Assembly: GCA_019639155.1 (NCBI GenBank)
Contig: JAHBSJ010000004.1
Span: 62,001-126,000, forward strand
DNA: 64,000 bases
Direction of reading: 5' to 3'
From: Acidobacteriota bacterium
Lineage (GTDB): Bacteria; Acidobacteriota; Blastocatellia; Pyrinomonadales; Pyrinomonadaceae
Position 1 is the stretch's first letter; each line of letters opens with the position of its first letter. The position numbers and the translations under genes were made by a program. The notes beneath the pieces are model-generated. The model saw only the letters and a program-made list of their open reading frames with translations, had not been told where the DNA came from and made no database searches. Below, one piece after another: positions 45,878-53,900 of this stretch.

Positions 45878-46432
45878 ATGGCAAACTCTGAAACCGTTAT
45901 CCAAAGGCCGCTCGTTCTTCCGGCACTGAAAACCGACGCTGTCGTTGTTCAGGCTGTTCTGCTTTTATCAGCTGCATTCGTGCTGCCCGCACTCGCTCAC
46001 CTAACTGGGCTTCCCGTTCGCTGGCTGCTTCCGATGCACTGGCCGGTAGTTCTTGCAGGGCTTTGTTACGGCTGGCGCTCGGGCTTGCTGATCGGCGTCG
46101 CTGCGCCGCTGGTGAGTTTCGGGGTTTCCGGAATGCCGCCCGCCGCTGTTCTGCCCGCAATGACGCTCGAACTTGCCGCATACGGTTTCATTGCAGGCTT
46201 TGCTCGTCAGTCTTTCGGGCTTTCGACGCGAATTTCGGCTCTTGCCTCGCTCGTCGGCGGCCGCGTGGTTTTCCTTGCCGCGGCATTGATGATCGGCTGG
46301 ATATCGACCTCATTCGGCAGCTACCTGGCGGCCGCAATGGCTCCGGGACTTCCGGCGGCGTTGCTGCAGCTGCTGCTGCTGCCGATGATCGCGAATAAAT
46401 GGGTCTCTTCCAGATCGGCCAAACTTTCCTAA
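45878..46432 (+). CDS. ECF-transporter S-component-like membrane protein
   Basis: A 184-residue integral membrane protein with about six hydrophobic helices. The pattern LPALAHLTGLPVRWLLPMHWPVVLAGLCYGWRSGLLIGVAAPLVSF resembles vitamin-binding S components of energy-coupling-factor transporters. The substrate cannot be identified. No ATPase or T-component genes are in the window; solitary S genes usually share a common energising module encoded elsewhere. The gene starts 18 bases after gcvPB, so a cofactor of glycine cleavage (folate, lipoate or pyridoxine) is an attractive but unproven substrate. Confidence 0.65.
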   Translation: MANSETVIQRPLVLPALKTDAVVVQAVLLLSAAFVLPALAHLTGLPVRWLLPMHWPVVLAGLCYGWRSGLLIGVAAPLVSFGVSGMPPAAVLPAMTLELAAYGFIAGFARQSFGLSTRISALASLVGGRVVFLAAALMIGWISTSFGSYLAAAMAPGLPAALLQLLLLPMIANKWVSSRSAKLS

Positions 46433-46477
46433 TTTATCTCGGTCGAATATAGTTACCGATCAAGGGAGGACAATTAA

Positions 46478-47020
46478 ATGCTGAAAAAGGTAATTCTCTT
46501 CATCGCTGTTGTCGCTTTGCTGATCGGCTTTGGGCTGATCGCTGCGGTGTTCGTTGCTCCGACGGGATTTGCCGTCGAACGCGAGATCGTTATCAACAAA
46601 CCCCGCGAAGAGGTGTTTGCATACGCCCGAATGCTGAAGAATCAGAACGAATGGGGGCCGTGGTTCAAAAAAGAGCCAACGATGAAGCAGGAGTTCCGCG
46701 GGACCGACGGCGAGGCCGGGTTTGTTTCGTCGTGGAAAGCTGAAACTCAGGGCGTCGGCGAGCAGGAGATCATGAAGATCGTTGAGAACGAGCGTATCGA
46801 AACGCAGCTGCGGTTTTCCGAACCGTTCGAGTCAAAGGCAAATACTCATATGACGTTCGAGTCCGTAGGCGAAGGTCAAACGCGCGTTAAATGGGGAATG
46901 TCGGGCGACGCACCGCGGCCGATGAACGTGATGTTGCTTTTCTTGAACGTCAATAACGCGATCGGCAAGGATTACGACGAAGGCCTCGCGAACCTCAAAC
47001 AGATCCTCGAATCCAAATAG
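46478..47020 (+). CDS. SRPBCC-fold (polyketide cyclase-like) membrane-anchored protein
   Basis: A 180-residue protein with one N-terminal hydrophobic helix (VILFIAVVALLIGFGLIAAVFV) and a soluble SRPBCC/START-like domain. Family-like parts are VEREIVINKPREEVFAYARML, WGPWFKKEP, FRGTDGEAGFVSSWKA and THMTFESVGEGQTRVKWGM. The fold binds hydrophobic ligands; most members of this kind have no known substrate. A strong ribosome binding site (AGGGAGGACAATTAA) precedes the ATG. It lies between the gcvP cluster and pntA without obvious link to either. Confidence 0.82.
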   Translation: MLKKVILFIAVVALLIGFGLIAAVFVAPTGFAVEREIVINKPREEVFAYARMLKNQNEWGPWFKKEPTMKQEFRGTDGEAGFVSSWKAETQGVGEQEIMKIVENERIETQLRFSEPFESKANTHMTFESVGEGQTRVKWGMSGDAPRPMNVMLLFLNVNNAIGKDYDEGLANLKQILESK

Positions 47021-47053
47021 CTTTCTTGATCTTTCGGCATTCTCGATAGTTTT

Positions 47054-47092
47054 GCGGTCTCGGCGTTGATGCACTTTCAACGCAAAGACCGC
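47054..47092 (+). repeat. Long hairpin-forming repeat before pntA
   Basis: Arms 47054-47068 and 47078-47092 pair as 7 bp, a 2x2 internal loop and 6 bp, with a 9-base loop. The arms (GCGGTCT, CAACGC) resemble the CGCAGAGACGC-type dispersed repeats at 17329-17444 and 37139-37163. There is no T run, so it is more likely a repeat element or mRNA processing hairpin than a terminator. Confidence 0.5.
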
Positions 47093-47207
47093 TCAGAATT
47101 TCCCACGGAATGCCGTGATCGCATCACATTTTCCCCGCCCCGTTTGACGCCGTCCTACATATCAAAATAAAATTCCTGTCAAAGGCGCATCGCAACTCAA
47201 TCAATAT

Positions 47208-48767
47208 ATGACAATTATCGGCATCCCGAAAGAGACGCATCCGGGCGAAAAGCGTGTGGCGGCAACTCCGCAGACCATTTTGAAGCTCAAGAAAATGGGT
47301 TTTGAGATTAAGGTCGAAACCCATGCAGGCCACGGCATCAACTGCATCGACAGCGAATACCGAGAGGCAGGAGCGACCATCGTCGAGGACACGGCAGAAT
47401 TGTGGGCTACCTCCGACGTTATCCTGAAAGTTCGTCCGCCGGAGGACGGCGAGGCCGAGCTGATCCGCGAAGGCGGCTGGCTGGTCGGTTTTGTCTGGCC
47501 CGGGCAGAACCGCGAGATCATTGACAAGATGGCAAAGCGAAAAGCAACCGTCTTTGCGATGGATTCGGTGCCGCGTATCACGCGTGCGCAGAAAATGGAT
47601 ACGCTCTCAGCGATGGCGAACATCGCCGGATACCGAGCGGTCATCGAAGCGGCGAATCATTTTCCGCGTTTCTTTACAGGCCAGATAACCGCAGCAGGCA
47701 AGGTCGATCCGGCGAAAGTGCTTGTGATCGGTGCGGGCGTCGCCGGGCTTTCGGCTATCGGTGCCGCGAAAGGCTTGGGTGCGATAGTGCGGGCGTTTGA
47801 TCCGCGATCTGCTACCAAAGATCAGGTTGCGTCGATGGGTGCGGAATTCCTCGAACTCGACATAAAAGAGGAAGGCGAGGGCAAAGGCGGCTATGCCAAA
47901 CAGATGTCGGACGACTTCCTGAAAGCCGAAATGGCACTCTTCGCTCAACAGGCGATGCAGGTCGACATCATTATCACGACCGCACTGATTCCGGGCAAGC
48001 CGGCGCCAAAACTGATCACGCAGGGCATGGTCGAATCCATGAAGCCGGGTTCCGTTATCGTCGATCTAGCCGCGGAGCAGGGCGGCAACTGCGTCCTGAC
48101 CGAGCCCGGCAAGGTCGTCACGCACAAAGGCGTCACTATCATCGGCTACACCGATCTTCCGTCGCGTATGGCATCGACGGCGTCGCAGCTTTACGGAGCC
48201 TGCCTGACGGCGTTGCTTCAGGATATGCAGGACGAGAACGGCCAATTGCATATCGACCTCGAGGACGAGGTAGTCCGCGGAGCGATCGTTCTGCACGACG
48301 GGAAAATGCTTTGGCCCGCACCTGTAAAGGAAATGCCGGCACCGCCGCCGCCGCCGGAACCGGGCGTTCCTTCAAAGAGTTCCGCTTCGGTCGCAGCAAA
48401 AGCTGCCGCCCACGGTGCGGACGAAGGCAAAGGCATGAATCCGCTGATCCTCGTCGCGGTCGGTCTTGTCCTGCTTGGATTGGGCTATGCCGTCCCGGAA
48501 AGCAAGCTGTCGCATTTTACCGTGTTCATGCTGGCGATATTTGTCGGATTCCAGGTCGTGTGGAACGTAAAACCGGCTCTGCATACGCCGCTAATGTCCG
48601 TAACGAATGCCATCAGCGGCATCATCCTTGTCGGCGGTATGCTTCAGCTTTCGGGCGACCTTAATTTAACTACTATTCTCGGCGCCATCGCCGTTCTCAT
48701 CGCCACGATCAACATCGCAGGCGGATTTTTGGTCACGAATCGAATGTTGGCGATGTTTAGAAAATGA
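47208..48767 (+). CDS. pntA: NAD(P) transhydrogenase subunit alpha
   Basis: A 519-residue alpha subunit of the proton-translocating transhydrogenase, which drives NADPH formation from NADH using the proton gradient. The NAD-binding domain starts [21 protein letters not shown] and includes the Rossmann segment [22 protein letters not shown] and the family motif [11 protein letters not shown]. After a Pro-rich hinge (about 379-400) come three to four transmembrane helices ([17 protein letters not shown] onward), as in fused alpha subunits. Its stop overlaps an ATG (ATGA) that was evidently the original pntB start; a toxin-antitoxin insert now separates it from intact pntB. Confidence 0.95.
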   Translation: MTIIGIPKETHPGEKRVAATPQTILKLKKMGFEIKVETHAGHGINCIDSEYREAGATIVEDTAELWATSDVILKVRPPEDGEAELIREGGWLVGFVWPGQNREIIDKMAKRKATVFAMDSVPRITRAQKMDTLSAMANIAGYRAVIEAANHFPRFFTGQITAAGKVDPAKVLVIGAGVAGLSAIGAAKGLGAIVRAFDPRSATKDQVASMGAEFLELDIKEEGEGKGGYAKQMSDDFLKAEMALFAQQAMQVDIIITTALIPGKPAPKLITQGMVESMKPGSVIVDLAAEQGGNCVLTEPGKVVTHKGVTIIGYTDLPSRMASTASQLYGACLTALLQDMQDENGQLHIDLEDEVVRGAIVLHDGKMLWPAPVKEMPAPPPPPEPGVPSKSSASVAAKAAAHGADEGKGMNPLILVAVGLVLLGLGYAVPESKLSHFTVFMLAIFVGFQVVWNVKPALHTPLMSVTNAISGIILVGGMLQLSGDLNLTTILGAIAVLIATINIAGGFLVTNRMLAMFRK

Positions 48768-48806
48768 AAACCGGACTCATCACAATTGCATACATCGCCG
48801 CGAGTG
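48763..48806 (+). repeat. 44-bp direct repeat, left copy (duplicated pntB 5' end)
   Basis: Identical over 44 bases to 49606-49649. It comprises one base before the pntB ATG plus the first 43 bases of pntB. It marks the left boundary of the inserted toxin-antitoxin cassette; the distance between copies is 843 bases. Confidence 0.95.
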
Positions 48807-48835
48807 AACTGATAGGCTTAGGCAATGAACTATAG
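48764..48835 (+). pseudogene. Truncated copy of the pntB start (23 codons)
   Basis: Begins with the same 14 codons as pntB ([14 protein letters not shown]), then diverges and stops at TAG 48833-48835. The ATG overlaps the pntA stop (ATGA), so ribosomes finishing pntA can enter it. Its own stop lies just after the ATG of the DUF433 remnant at 48825. It is the by-product of the duplication at 48763-48806; the peptide itself probably has no function. Confidence 0.85.
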
Positions 48836-49054
48836 AGACTACATTACTATCGAGCCAAACAAACGGGGCGGAAAACCGTGTATTCGCGGGCTTCGTATCA
48901 CGGTCTATGAGGTGTTGGAATATCTCGCATCAGATATGACCGACGAAGAGATCCTTGCAGATTTTCCTGACCTGACGAAAGAAGATCTAAAGCGGTAATT
49001 GCTTGTGCCAGGAATTGCCAGATCGAAACAATGGAATTCCCGATTGCTGCGTGA
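48825..49054 (+). pseudogene. Frameshifted DUF433 antitoxin
   Basis: The reading frame from ATG 48825 encodes a DUF433 start (MNYRDYITIEPNKRGGKPCI...VYEVLEYLASDMTDEEILADF) closely matching the intact gene at 61509-61727. It stops early at TAA 48996. Shifting by one base near 48990 restores the rest (AVIACARNCQIETMEFPIAA) up to TGA 49052-49054, giving the usual length of about 76 residues. One base has therefore been lost. No toxin gene directly follows; the next gene is a second, intact DUF433. If the truncated 57-residue form is made, it lacks the C-terminal part. Confidence 0.85.
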
Positions 49055-49066
49055 TATTTTCAAGCT

Positions 49067-49297
49067 ATGAATACTGGCCGCAACAAATCGATCGAGGTCG
49101 ACCCTGAAAAGCTTGGCGGAACGCCGGTCTTTAGCGGAACCCGAGTCCCGATACAGAACCTTTTTGATTCGCTGGAATCAGGCGAATCGGTTGAACAGTT
49201 CATTGTGCAGTATCCCACGGTAAGCCGAGAACAAGTATTAGCTGTACTCGAAGAATCTATGGAGCAGTTGCTTGTCGGTTATGAAATTGCTGCTTGA
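49067..49297 (+). CDS. DUF433 antitoxin
   Basis: A 76-residue DUF433 protein, a small winged-helix-like family commonly paired with DUF5615 PIN-like proteins as putative antitoxin. The core reads SIEVDPEKLGGTPVFSGTRVPIQNLFDSLESGESVEQF, with a final helix REQVLAVLEESMEQLL. It overlaps the start of the DUF5615 gene by 17 bases. It is only distantly related to the broken DUF433 just upstream, so the insert holds two different antitoxin lineages. No separate promoter was identified; transcription from pntA is expected. Confidence 0.85.
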   Translation: MNTGRNKSIEVDPEKLGGTPVFSGTRVPIQNLFDSLESGESVEQFIVQYPTVSREQVLAVLEESMEQLLVGYEIAA

Positions 49298-49610
49298 TGA
49301 ATGTGTAACCAGTTATTTACGGAGCGAGTTTGTCGGACACGATGTATCGACAGTTGATGAAGCAGGCCTAAAGGGCCTCAAGAACGGAAAGCTGCTTGCA
49401 GCCGCAGCCGAGAATTTCGATGTGCTCATTACTGTCGATCAAAATTTGCGATATCAGCAAAACCTGACCGATCTTAAGATCGGTGTTTTGGTGCTCCGTT
49501 CAAGACGCAGCACTTTTGCCGCCTTAAAGCCATTAATGCCTGACGCGCTCGAACGGCTTAAAATCATCGAACGAGGTGACGTTGTCACCATCGGAACAAA
49601 AGTTGAATGA
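49281..49610 (+). CDS. DUF5615 PIN-like toxin
   Basis: A 109-residue protein of the DUF5615 (Mut7-C-like PIN) family. The conserved acidic positions are visible in [11 protein letters not shown] at the N-terminus and [11 protein letters not shown] in the middle, with GVLVLRSRR following. Such proteins are presumed nucleases in toxin-antitoxin pairs, though activity has been shown for few. The start ATG 49281 is preferred to the TTG at 49272. Its stop overlaps the pntB ATG (ATGA), so pntB translation is now coupled to the toxin rather than to pntA. Confidence 0.85.
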   Translation: MKLLLDECVTSYLRSEFVGHDVSTVDEAGLKGLKNGKLLAAAAENFDVLITVDQNLRYQQNLTDLKIGVLVLRSRRSTFAALKPLMPDALERLKIIERGDVVTIGTKVE

Positions 49611-49649
49611 AAACCGGACTCATCACAATTGCATACATCGCCGCGAGTG
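49606..49649 (+). repeat. 44-bp direct repeat, right copy (native pntB start)
   Basis: Right copy of the repeat described at 48763-48806. It contains the ATGA overlap and the first 43 bases of the intact pntB gene. Confidence 0.95.
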
Positions 49650-51004
49650 CGTTGTTCATTTTGAGCCTTGGCGGATTGTCAAAGCAGGAGACCGCCCGCC
49701 GCGGGAATTGGTACGGCATCATCGGGATGCTGATCGCGTTGGCGGCGACGGTCGCTGCGATGAACCCGAGCGGCTGGCCGATACTGGGCGGCGTTGTTCT
49801 GGTCGGTGCTTTGATCGGGGCGACGGTAGCGGCACGAGTGCAAATGACGTCGATGCCGCAGCTTGTCGCGATACTGCACAGCTTTGTCGGATTGGCGGCG
49901 GTTTTGGTCGGCTTTGGTACGTACGAGGCACAGTTCGCCACGGGCGGACCGCGTGAAGGGGCAACGATGCTGCTCGTCGAGATCTTCATCGGCGTATGCA
50001 TCGGTGCAGTCACCTTCACAGGCTCGGTCATCGCATTCGCGAAGCTGCAGGGCACAATTTCGGGCAAGCCGCTGATGCTGCCCGGCCGCCACGTAATAAA
50101 TTTGCTGATGCTGATCGCGACGATCGCGATGGGCGTGATGTTCGTGATGGCTCCGGGAACTTCGGGGCATCCCTTTCTGCTCGCGGCGACGGTTATCACG
50201 TTCGTTTTGGGCGCTCATTTCGTTATGGCGATCGGCGGTGCAGATATGCCTGTGGTCGTTTCGATGCTAAACAGCTACTCGGGTTGGGCGGCGTCTGCGG
50301 CGGGATTTATGCTGTCGAACGACCTGCTCATCATCACCGGTGCTCTCGTAGGTTCGAGCGGCGCCATTCTCAGCTACATAATGTGCAAGGGCATGAACCG
50401 ATCGTTCATCAGCGTGATGCTGGGCGGTTTCGGTACCGAAGGCGGCACCGTTGCATCATCCGACGGACAGCCTGCGGGCGAGGTGCGTTCGGTCGATGCT
50501 GCAAGCACCGCCGACATGCTGAAACAGGCGAAAAAGGTCATCATCGTGCCCGGCTACGGCCTCGCGGTCGCACAGGCGCAGCACTCGCTCGCTGAGGTCG
50601 TGAAGATACTGAAAGACGGCGGCACCGAAGTGAAATTCGCCATTCATCCGGTCGCCGGACGACTGCCAGGCCACATGAACGTCCTGCTCGCCGAGGCGAA
50701 TATCCCGTACGACATCGTCTTTGAGATGGAAGAGATCAACGACGAATTCCCCGGCACCGACGTTTCGTGGGTGATCGGCGCGAACGACATCGTCAATCCT
50801 TCAGCACTCGACGACCCGAATTCGCCCATCGCCGGAATGCCCGTGCTCCACGTCTGGGAAGCACGAAACACCGTCGTCATGAAACGCTCGATGGCGTCGG
50901 GCTACGCCGGAGTCGATAATCCGCTGTTCTACAAAGACAACACACTGATGCTCTTCGGCGACGCCAAAAAGGTCGTGGATGAGATCTTGACGGCGATGCG
51001 ATAG
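49607..51004 (+). CDS. pntB: NAD(P) transhydrogenase subunit beta
   Basis: A 465-residue beta subunit: eight to nine transmembrane helices forming the proton channel (residues ~1-270), then the NADP(H)-binding domain. Marks of the latter are [54 protein letters not shown] and [18 protein letters not shown]. It pairs with pntA to make NADPH. It is complete and its start is intact after the upstream insertion. A hairpin at 51015-51041 follows. Confidence 0.96.
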   Translation: MKTGLITIAYIAASALFILSLGGLSKQETARRGNWYGIIGMLIALAATVAAMNPSGWPILGGVVLVGALIGATVAARVQMTSMPQLVAILHSFVGLAAVLVGFGTYEAQFATGGPREGATMLLVEIFIGVCIGAVTFTGSVIAFAKLQGTISGKPLMLPGRHVINLLMLIATIAMGVMFVMAPGTSGHPFLLAATVITFVLGAHFVMAIGGADMPVVVSMLNSYSGWAASAAGFMLSNDLLIITGALVGSSGAILSYIMCKGMNRSFISVMLGGFGTEGGTVASSDGQPAGEVRSVDAASTADMLKQAKKVIIVPGYGLAVAQAQHSLAEVVKILKDGGTEVKFAIHPVAGRLPGHMNVLLAEANIPYDIVFEMEEINDEFPGTDVSWVIGANDIVNPSALDDPNSPIAGMPVLHVWEARNTVVMKRSMASGYAGVDNPLFYKDNTLMLFGDAKKVVDEILTAMR

Positions 51005-51014
51005 TCAGCAACAA

Positions 51015-51041
51015 GCTCCCCCGCTTACGAAGCAGGGGAGC
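51015..51041 (+). terminator. Hairpin after pntB, probable terminator
   Basis: GCTCCCC (51015-51021) pairs with GGGGAGC (51035-51041), continuing inward through one mismatch with GCTT/AAGC and a 3-base loop. There is no clear T run, so it may stop transcription only partly or protect the 3' end. Confidence 0.5.
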
Positions 51042-51067
51042 ACGTTCTCAACACTCTACATTCCTCT

Positions 51068-51089
51068 TGCCGAAAATGCGTTTTCGGCA
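51068..51089 (+). promoter_or_regulatory. Perfect hairpin upstream of the 51125 gene
   Basis: TGCCGAAAA and TTTTCGGCA are perfect 9-base complements round a TGCG loop, 35 bases before the ATG at 51125. The run TTTT is inside the stem, so it is not a classic terminator. It could be an operator or leader structure. Confidence 0.4.
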
Positions 51090-51124
51090 TATTATGCGAA
51101 ATATCTATCTGAGGTGATCGACCA

Positions 51125-51664
51125 ATGAAAAAATGCGTTTCACTCGTTTTTGTTATCTCCCTTTTCACAATTTCGGCTTTTACCCAAAAAGTAGCCGAAG
51201 CAGAGAGTACCACGCCAACGCCGACGGCGACGTTGGTTACGGTTTGGGATATCAGCTATACGCTCGACAGCACGACGTCGGTAACGCGGCAGATACGTTT
51301 CATTCAATATCCGAACAACACAGGTGCGTTCGTTACGGGCAATATCGTTCCGACGACCGCGTCGAATCTGCGTTCCGGAAGCCGCGCATTGTGGGATATG
51401 CCGCAGCCTTTCTTTTTGAGCTTTTCCGGCGAGGTTCGCCTGCCCGCTGGTAACACCACCGAGACAGGCACCCTGATATTCAAAGCCATCAACGGCAACA
51501 CAGGTCTGTTGCATGGCCGTGTGGTCTTTGTCCAAAACAACGCCGGCCCCGCGACCACTCCGACAAATCTCTACACCATCAGGACCGGCACATTCACCGC
51601 CGTGCAGGTGCCTGTGACAACGACAACGCCGACCGCCACTGAAGGCAAAGAGGTCGATCAGTAG
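51125..51664 (+). CDS. Exported hypothetical protein
   Basis: A 179-residue protein with a signal peptide (MKKCVSLVFVISLFTISAFT) and a Thr-rich mature part of beta character. Segments such as YTLDSTTSVTRQIRFIQYPNNTGAFVTG, FSGEVRLPAGNTTETGTLIFKA and GLLHGRVVFVQ resemble small beta-sandwich domains seen in lipocalin-like or uncharacterised secreted proteins. The ends carry Thr/Pro-rich linkers (TTPTPTAT and VTTTTPTAT), possible glycosylation sites. TGAGGTGATCG precedes the ATG. It is flanked by terminators on both sides, so it is a single-gene unit. Function not recognised. Confidence 0.72.
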   Translation: MKKCVSLVFVISLFTISAFTQKVAEAESTTPTPTATLVTVWDISYTLDSTTSVTRQIRFIQYPNNTGAFVTGNIVPTTASNLRSGSRALWDMPQPFFLSFSGEVRLPAGNTTETGTLIFKAINGNTGLLHGRVVFVQNNAGPATTPTNLYTIRTGTFTAVQVPVTTTTPTATEGKEVDQ

Positions 51665-51687
51665 GCGAGTTTTGTGGTAAGGGCTAA

Positions 51688-51724
51688 AGCTCCCTTTCCT
51701 AATCAGAAAGGGGGCTCCTTTTGC
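51688..51724. terminator. Terminator between convergent genes
   Basis: AGCTCCCTTTC (51688-51698) pairs with GAAAGGGGGCT (51706-51716) with one G-U pair and a 7-base loop. CCTTTT follows. It lies between the converging genes ending at 51664 and 51730. Confidence 0.75.
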
Positions 51725-51729
51725 GCATT

Positions 51730-52116
51730 CTAAATTTCGATCAACGCCAATCTATCGACCACATTTCCCTTCTCCAAATGCTCCTCGATGATCTCGGGGA
51801 CGTCTTCGGGCATGACTTGGCCGTACATTGTGCCGTCGGGATAGACCATGACGGCGGTGCCGATGGAGCAAAAGCCGATGGAGCCGCATTCGGTGAGGAC
51901 GCATTCGCCCATTGGGTTGCGGCCTTTCGATTCTTTGCCCTGACGAAGTCCCTTCTCGGTCAGTATCCGGTCGAATTCCGCCATCACTTCCCTGCCGCCG
52001 ACCTCGGAGCAGGATCTTCCCGTACAGACGAAAACTTGCCGTTTTATCGGCGCTTTCAGCATCGGAGCCAGCTTTTCGAGTTTGTCGCGGTCGGTTATGA
52101 ATTTCGGCTTTGCCAT
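51730..52116 (-). CDS. [2Fe-2S] thioredoxin-like ferredoxin
   Basis: A protein of 128 residues from ATG 52116 (an upstream TTG at 52122 is possible). It has the thioredoxin-like [2Fe-2S] fold: VFVCTGRSCSEVGG near the N-terminus and VLTECGSIGFCSIG further on supply four cysteines, followed by VMVYPDGTMYGQVMPEDVPEIIEEHL as in NuoE-like and clostridial-type small ferredoxins. It probably moves electrons in the cytoplasm. No redox partner is next to it. Confidence 0.86.
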   Translation of the reverse strand: MAKPKFITDRDKLEKLAPMLKAPIKRQVFVCTGRSCSEVGGREVMAEFDRILTEKGLRQGKESKGRNPMGECVLTECGSIGFCSIGTAVMVYPDGTMYGQVMPEDVPEIIEEHLEKGNVVDRLALIEI

Positions 52117-52253
52117 CTGCAACTAGCCTATCAGAATTTGTGCCCACAAAACACGCGAAAAACGGCGAAATTGGAACGCATGCCCGATACGATTTTCCGT
52201 TGCAATTATTGCCGTTATGTTAGAATTTGATTTTGGCATCGGCTCGACGATAA

Positions 52254-53900
52254 ATGGCGGCAGGCATAGTCATCCACATCACATTCGGCAGCGAAAAGCG
52301 GACCGAATTCTTTTCGCAGGAGAGAATTCGGATCGGCTCGCTGGAGGGCGCCGACCTGCAGATACGCCATCCCGAATCAGAAGATGGCGCGATCTGGCTC
52401 GCGCTTGAAGATTCCGAAGGCGTTTATCGTATAGTCGATTTTGACGAATCGCTCGGCCTGTCCGTGAACGGCAATCCGATCCGCAGATTTATCGCGATCG
52501 CGGACGGCGACGAGATCGTTGCGGCGGAGGCCGGCATCGTATTCTCGTTCTTCTCATTCGAGAACCGCTCGTCGCTGATCACTACGAAGCGAGAGCAGCG
52601 GCATATCGCACAGTTCATCGAAGAGGCCGCTCTTGAGTCCGCGGCCACCGCCAAACGTGACGATGCGAAGATGTTCCTCCGCGAATTCATTCGCGAACTC
52701 TCGCGCGAGATCTCGCTGACGACGAAACTGATATCGCTGGTCCTCGTCGCTGCGTTCCTTACCGGAATTCTTTATATCGGCTACGCCGTCAGCCGTGAAT
52801 TGAACGAAAGCCGCCGTCAGTCGGAGCAGCAAAGCGACATAATTAAGAAACTGGAAGAAAAGCTCGGTCAGACGAATGAACAGATCGGCCAGCTTGATAA
52901 AACGAACAAAGACCTGATGAAGACAGTGTCGCTGGCACCGAATCTTCGTGTGGAATACGGCGGCGGCGTTTGCCTGATCGTCGGCGTGTACGACCTCGTG
53001 GATAAACGCAGCGGCAAGCAGCTTCGGTATGCCGACCCGGCGTCGATGCGTGGAGAGATATATGAGGCCGCGCCGTCCGAAGACCCGTCAGCACCGCAAT
53101 TTCCTCCGGTATTCGGCTTGACGACCGAAGGAACGGGCTCGCCCGTCGAGTATGATTTTATCGGCACCGGATTTCACGTTGGGGGCGGTTACATCGTCAC
53201 GAACCGACACGTCGTCAGGCCCTGGGAAGAGGACGAGCAGGTCAAACAAATGATGGCGATGGCGAACGGCAGGCCGCGCGTGAAAAAGCTCGTCATCTAT
53301 TTCCCCAATTTTGCCCAGCCTTTTACGCTGACCATGCGCCAACTCGGCCAGCGCGAGGATGTCGCTGTCGGCACCATCGACGCTGCTATGCTGCCGCCCG
53401 AGGTGCCGACGCTTCCCATCGATCTTGACGTCGAGTCGGTTGCTATCGGTAAGACCGTAGTTTCGATGGGCTACCCGAACGGACCGGACCGGCTTCTTGC
53501 GATGGTTGACGATGACGAGGCGAAATCAATAAATCAGCGTTTCGGTAATTCGCGGACGAACCTGATCAATTTTTTGGCGCAGTCGCAGCGGATCGCTCCG
53601 CTGACCACTTCCGGCCTGATCACCGACCTTGATTCACGGCGCATCGTCCACGACGCAAAGACGGCAGAGGGAGGTTCCGGTGCGCCTTTGTTCGGCCAGG
53701 CGGGACGCGTTATAGGCGTGAACTTCGGAGTATTTACCGAAAGCACTGCAGCGAATATGGCGGTGCCGATCCGTTTTGCTATCGATCTGCTTCGCAGGGC
53801 CGGTTGGCGAACGCCGGAAGAGATCCTGAATGAGGCACAGCAGCCGACCGCAACAAGCCCCAGTTCCAATTCCGCACCGCCCGCCGCAGGGACGAATTGA
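52254..53900 (+). CDS. FHA-domain, transmembrane, trypsin-like serine protease fusion
   Basis: A 548-residue protein with an unusual order of parts. Residues ~1-100 look like a forkhead-associated domain (GIVIHITFGSEKRTEFF...IRIGSLEGADLQIRHPES...SVNGNP). Next come a helical region, a transmembrane helix (LISLVLVAAFLTGILYIGYAV, about 165-185) and a coiled coil (about 188-225). A trypsin-like domain follows with His in YIVTNRHVV, Asp in REDVAVGTI and Ser in GGSGAPLFGQAG, as in HtrA-type proteases. The FHA part would be inside the cell and the protease outside, suggesting phospho-signal control of a periplasmic protease; this is inference. It ends with a Thr/Ser/Pro-rich tail, one base before the plsC-like gene's stop. 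Confidence 0.82.
   Translation: MAAGIVIHITFGSEKRTEFFSQERIRIGSLEGADLQIRHPESEDGAIWLALEDSEGVYRIVDFDESLGLSVNGNPIRRFIAIADGDEIVAAEAGIVFSFFSFENRSSLITTKREQRHIAQFIEEAALESAATAKRDDAKMFLREFIRELSREISLTTKLISLVLVAAFLTGILYIGYAVSRELNESRRQSEQQSDIIKKLEEKLGQTNEQIGQLDKTNKDLMKTVSLAPNLRVEYGGGVCLIVGVYDLVDKRSGKQLRYADPASMRGEIYEAAPSEDPSAPQFPPVFGLTTEGTGSPVEYDFIGTGFHVGGGYIVTNRHVVRPWEEDEQVKQMMAMANGRPRVKKLVIYFPNFAQPFTLTMRQLGQREDVAVGTIDAAMLPPEVPTLPIDLDVESVAIGKTVVSMGYPNGPDRLLAMVDDDEAKSINQRFGNSRTNLINFLAQSQRIAPLTTSGLITDLDSRRIVHDAKTAEGGSGAPLFGQAGRVIGVNFGVFTESTAANMAVPIRFAIDLLRRAGWRTPEEILNEAQQPTATSPSSNSAPPAAGTN

Noticed and set aside
48763..49649. The pntA|pntB insert as a standard insertion sequence
   Set aside because: No transposase, no terminal inverted repeats, and a 44-base duplication that is too long for common transposases.
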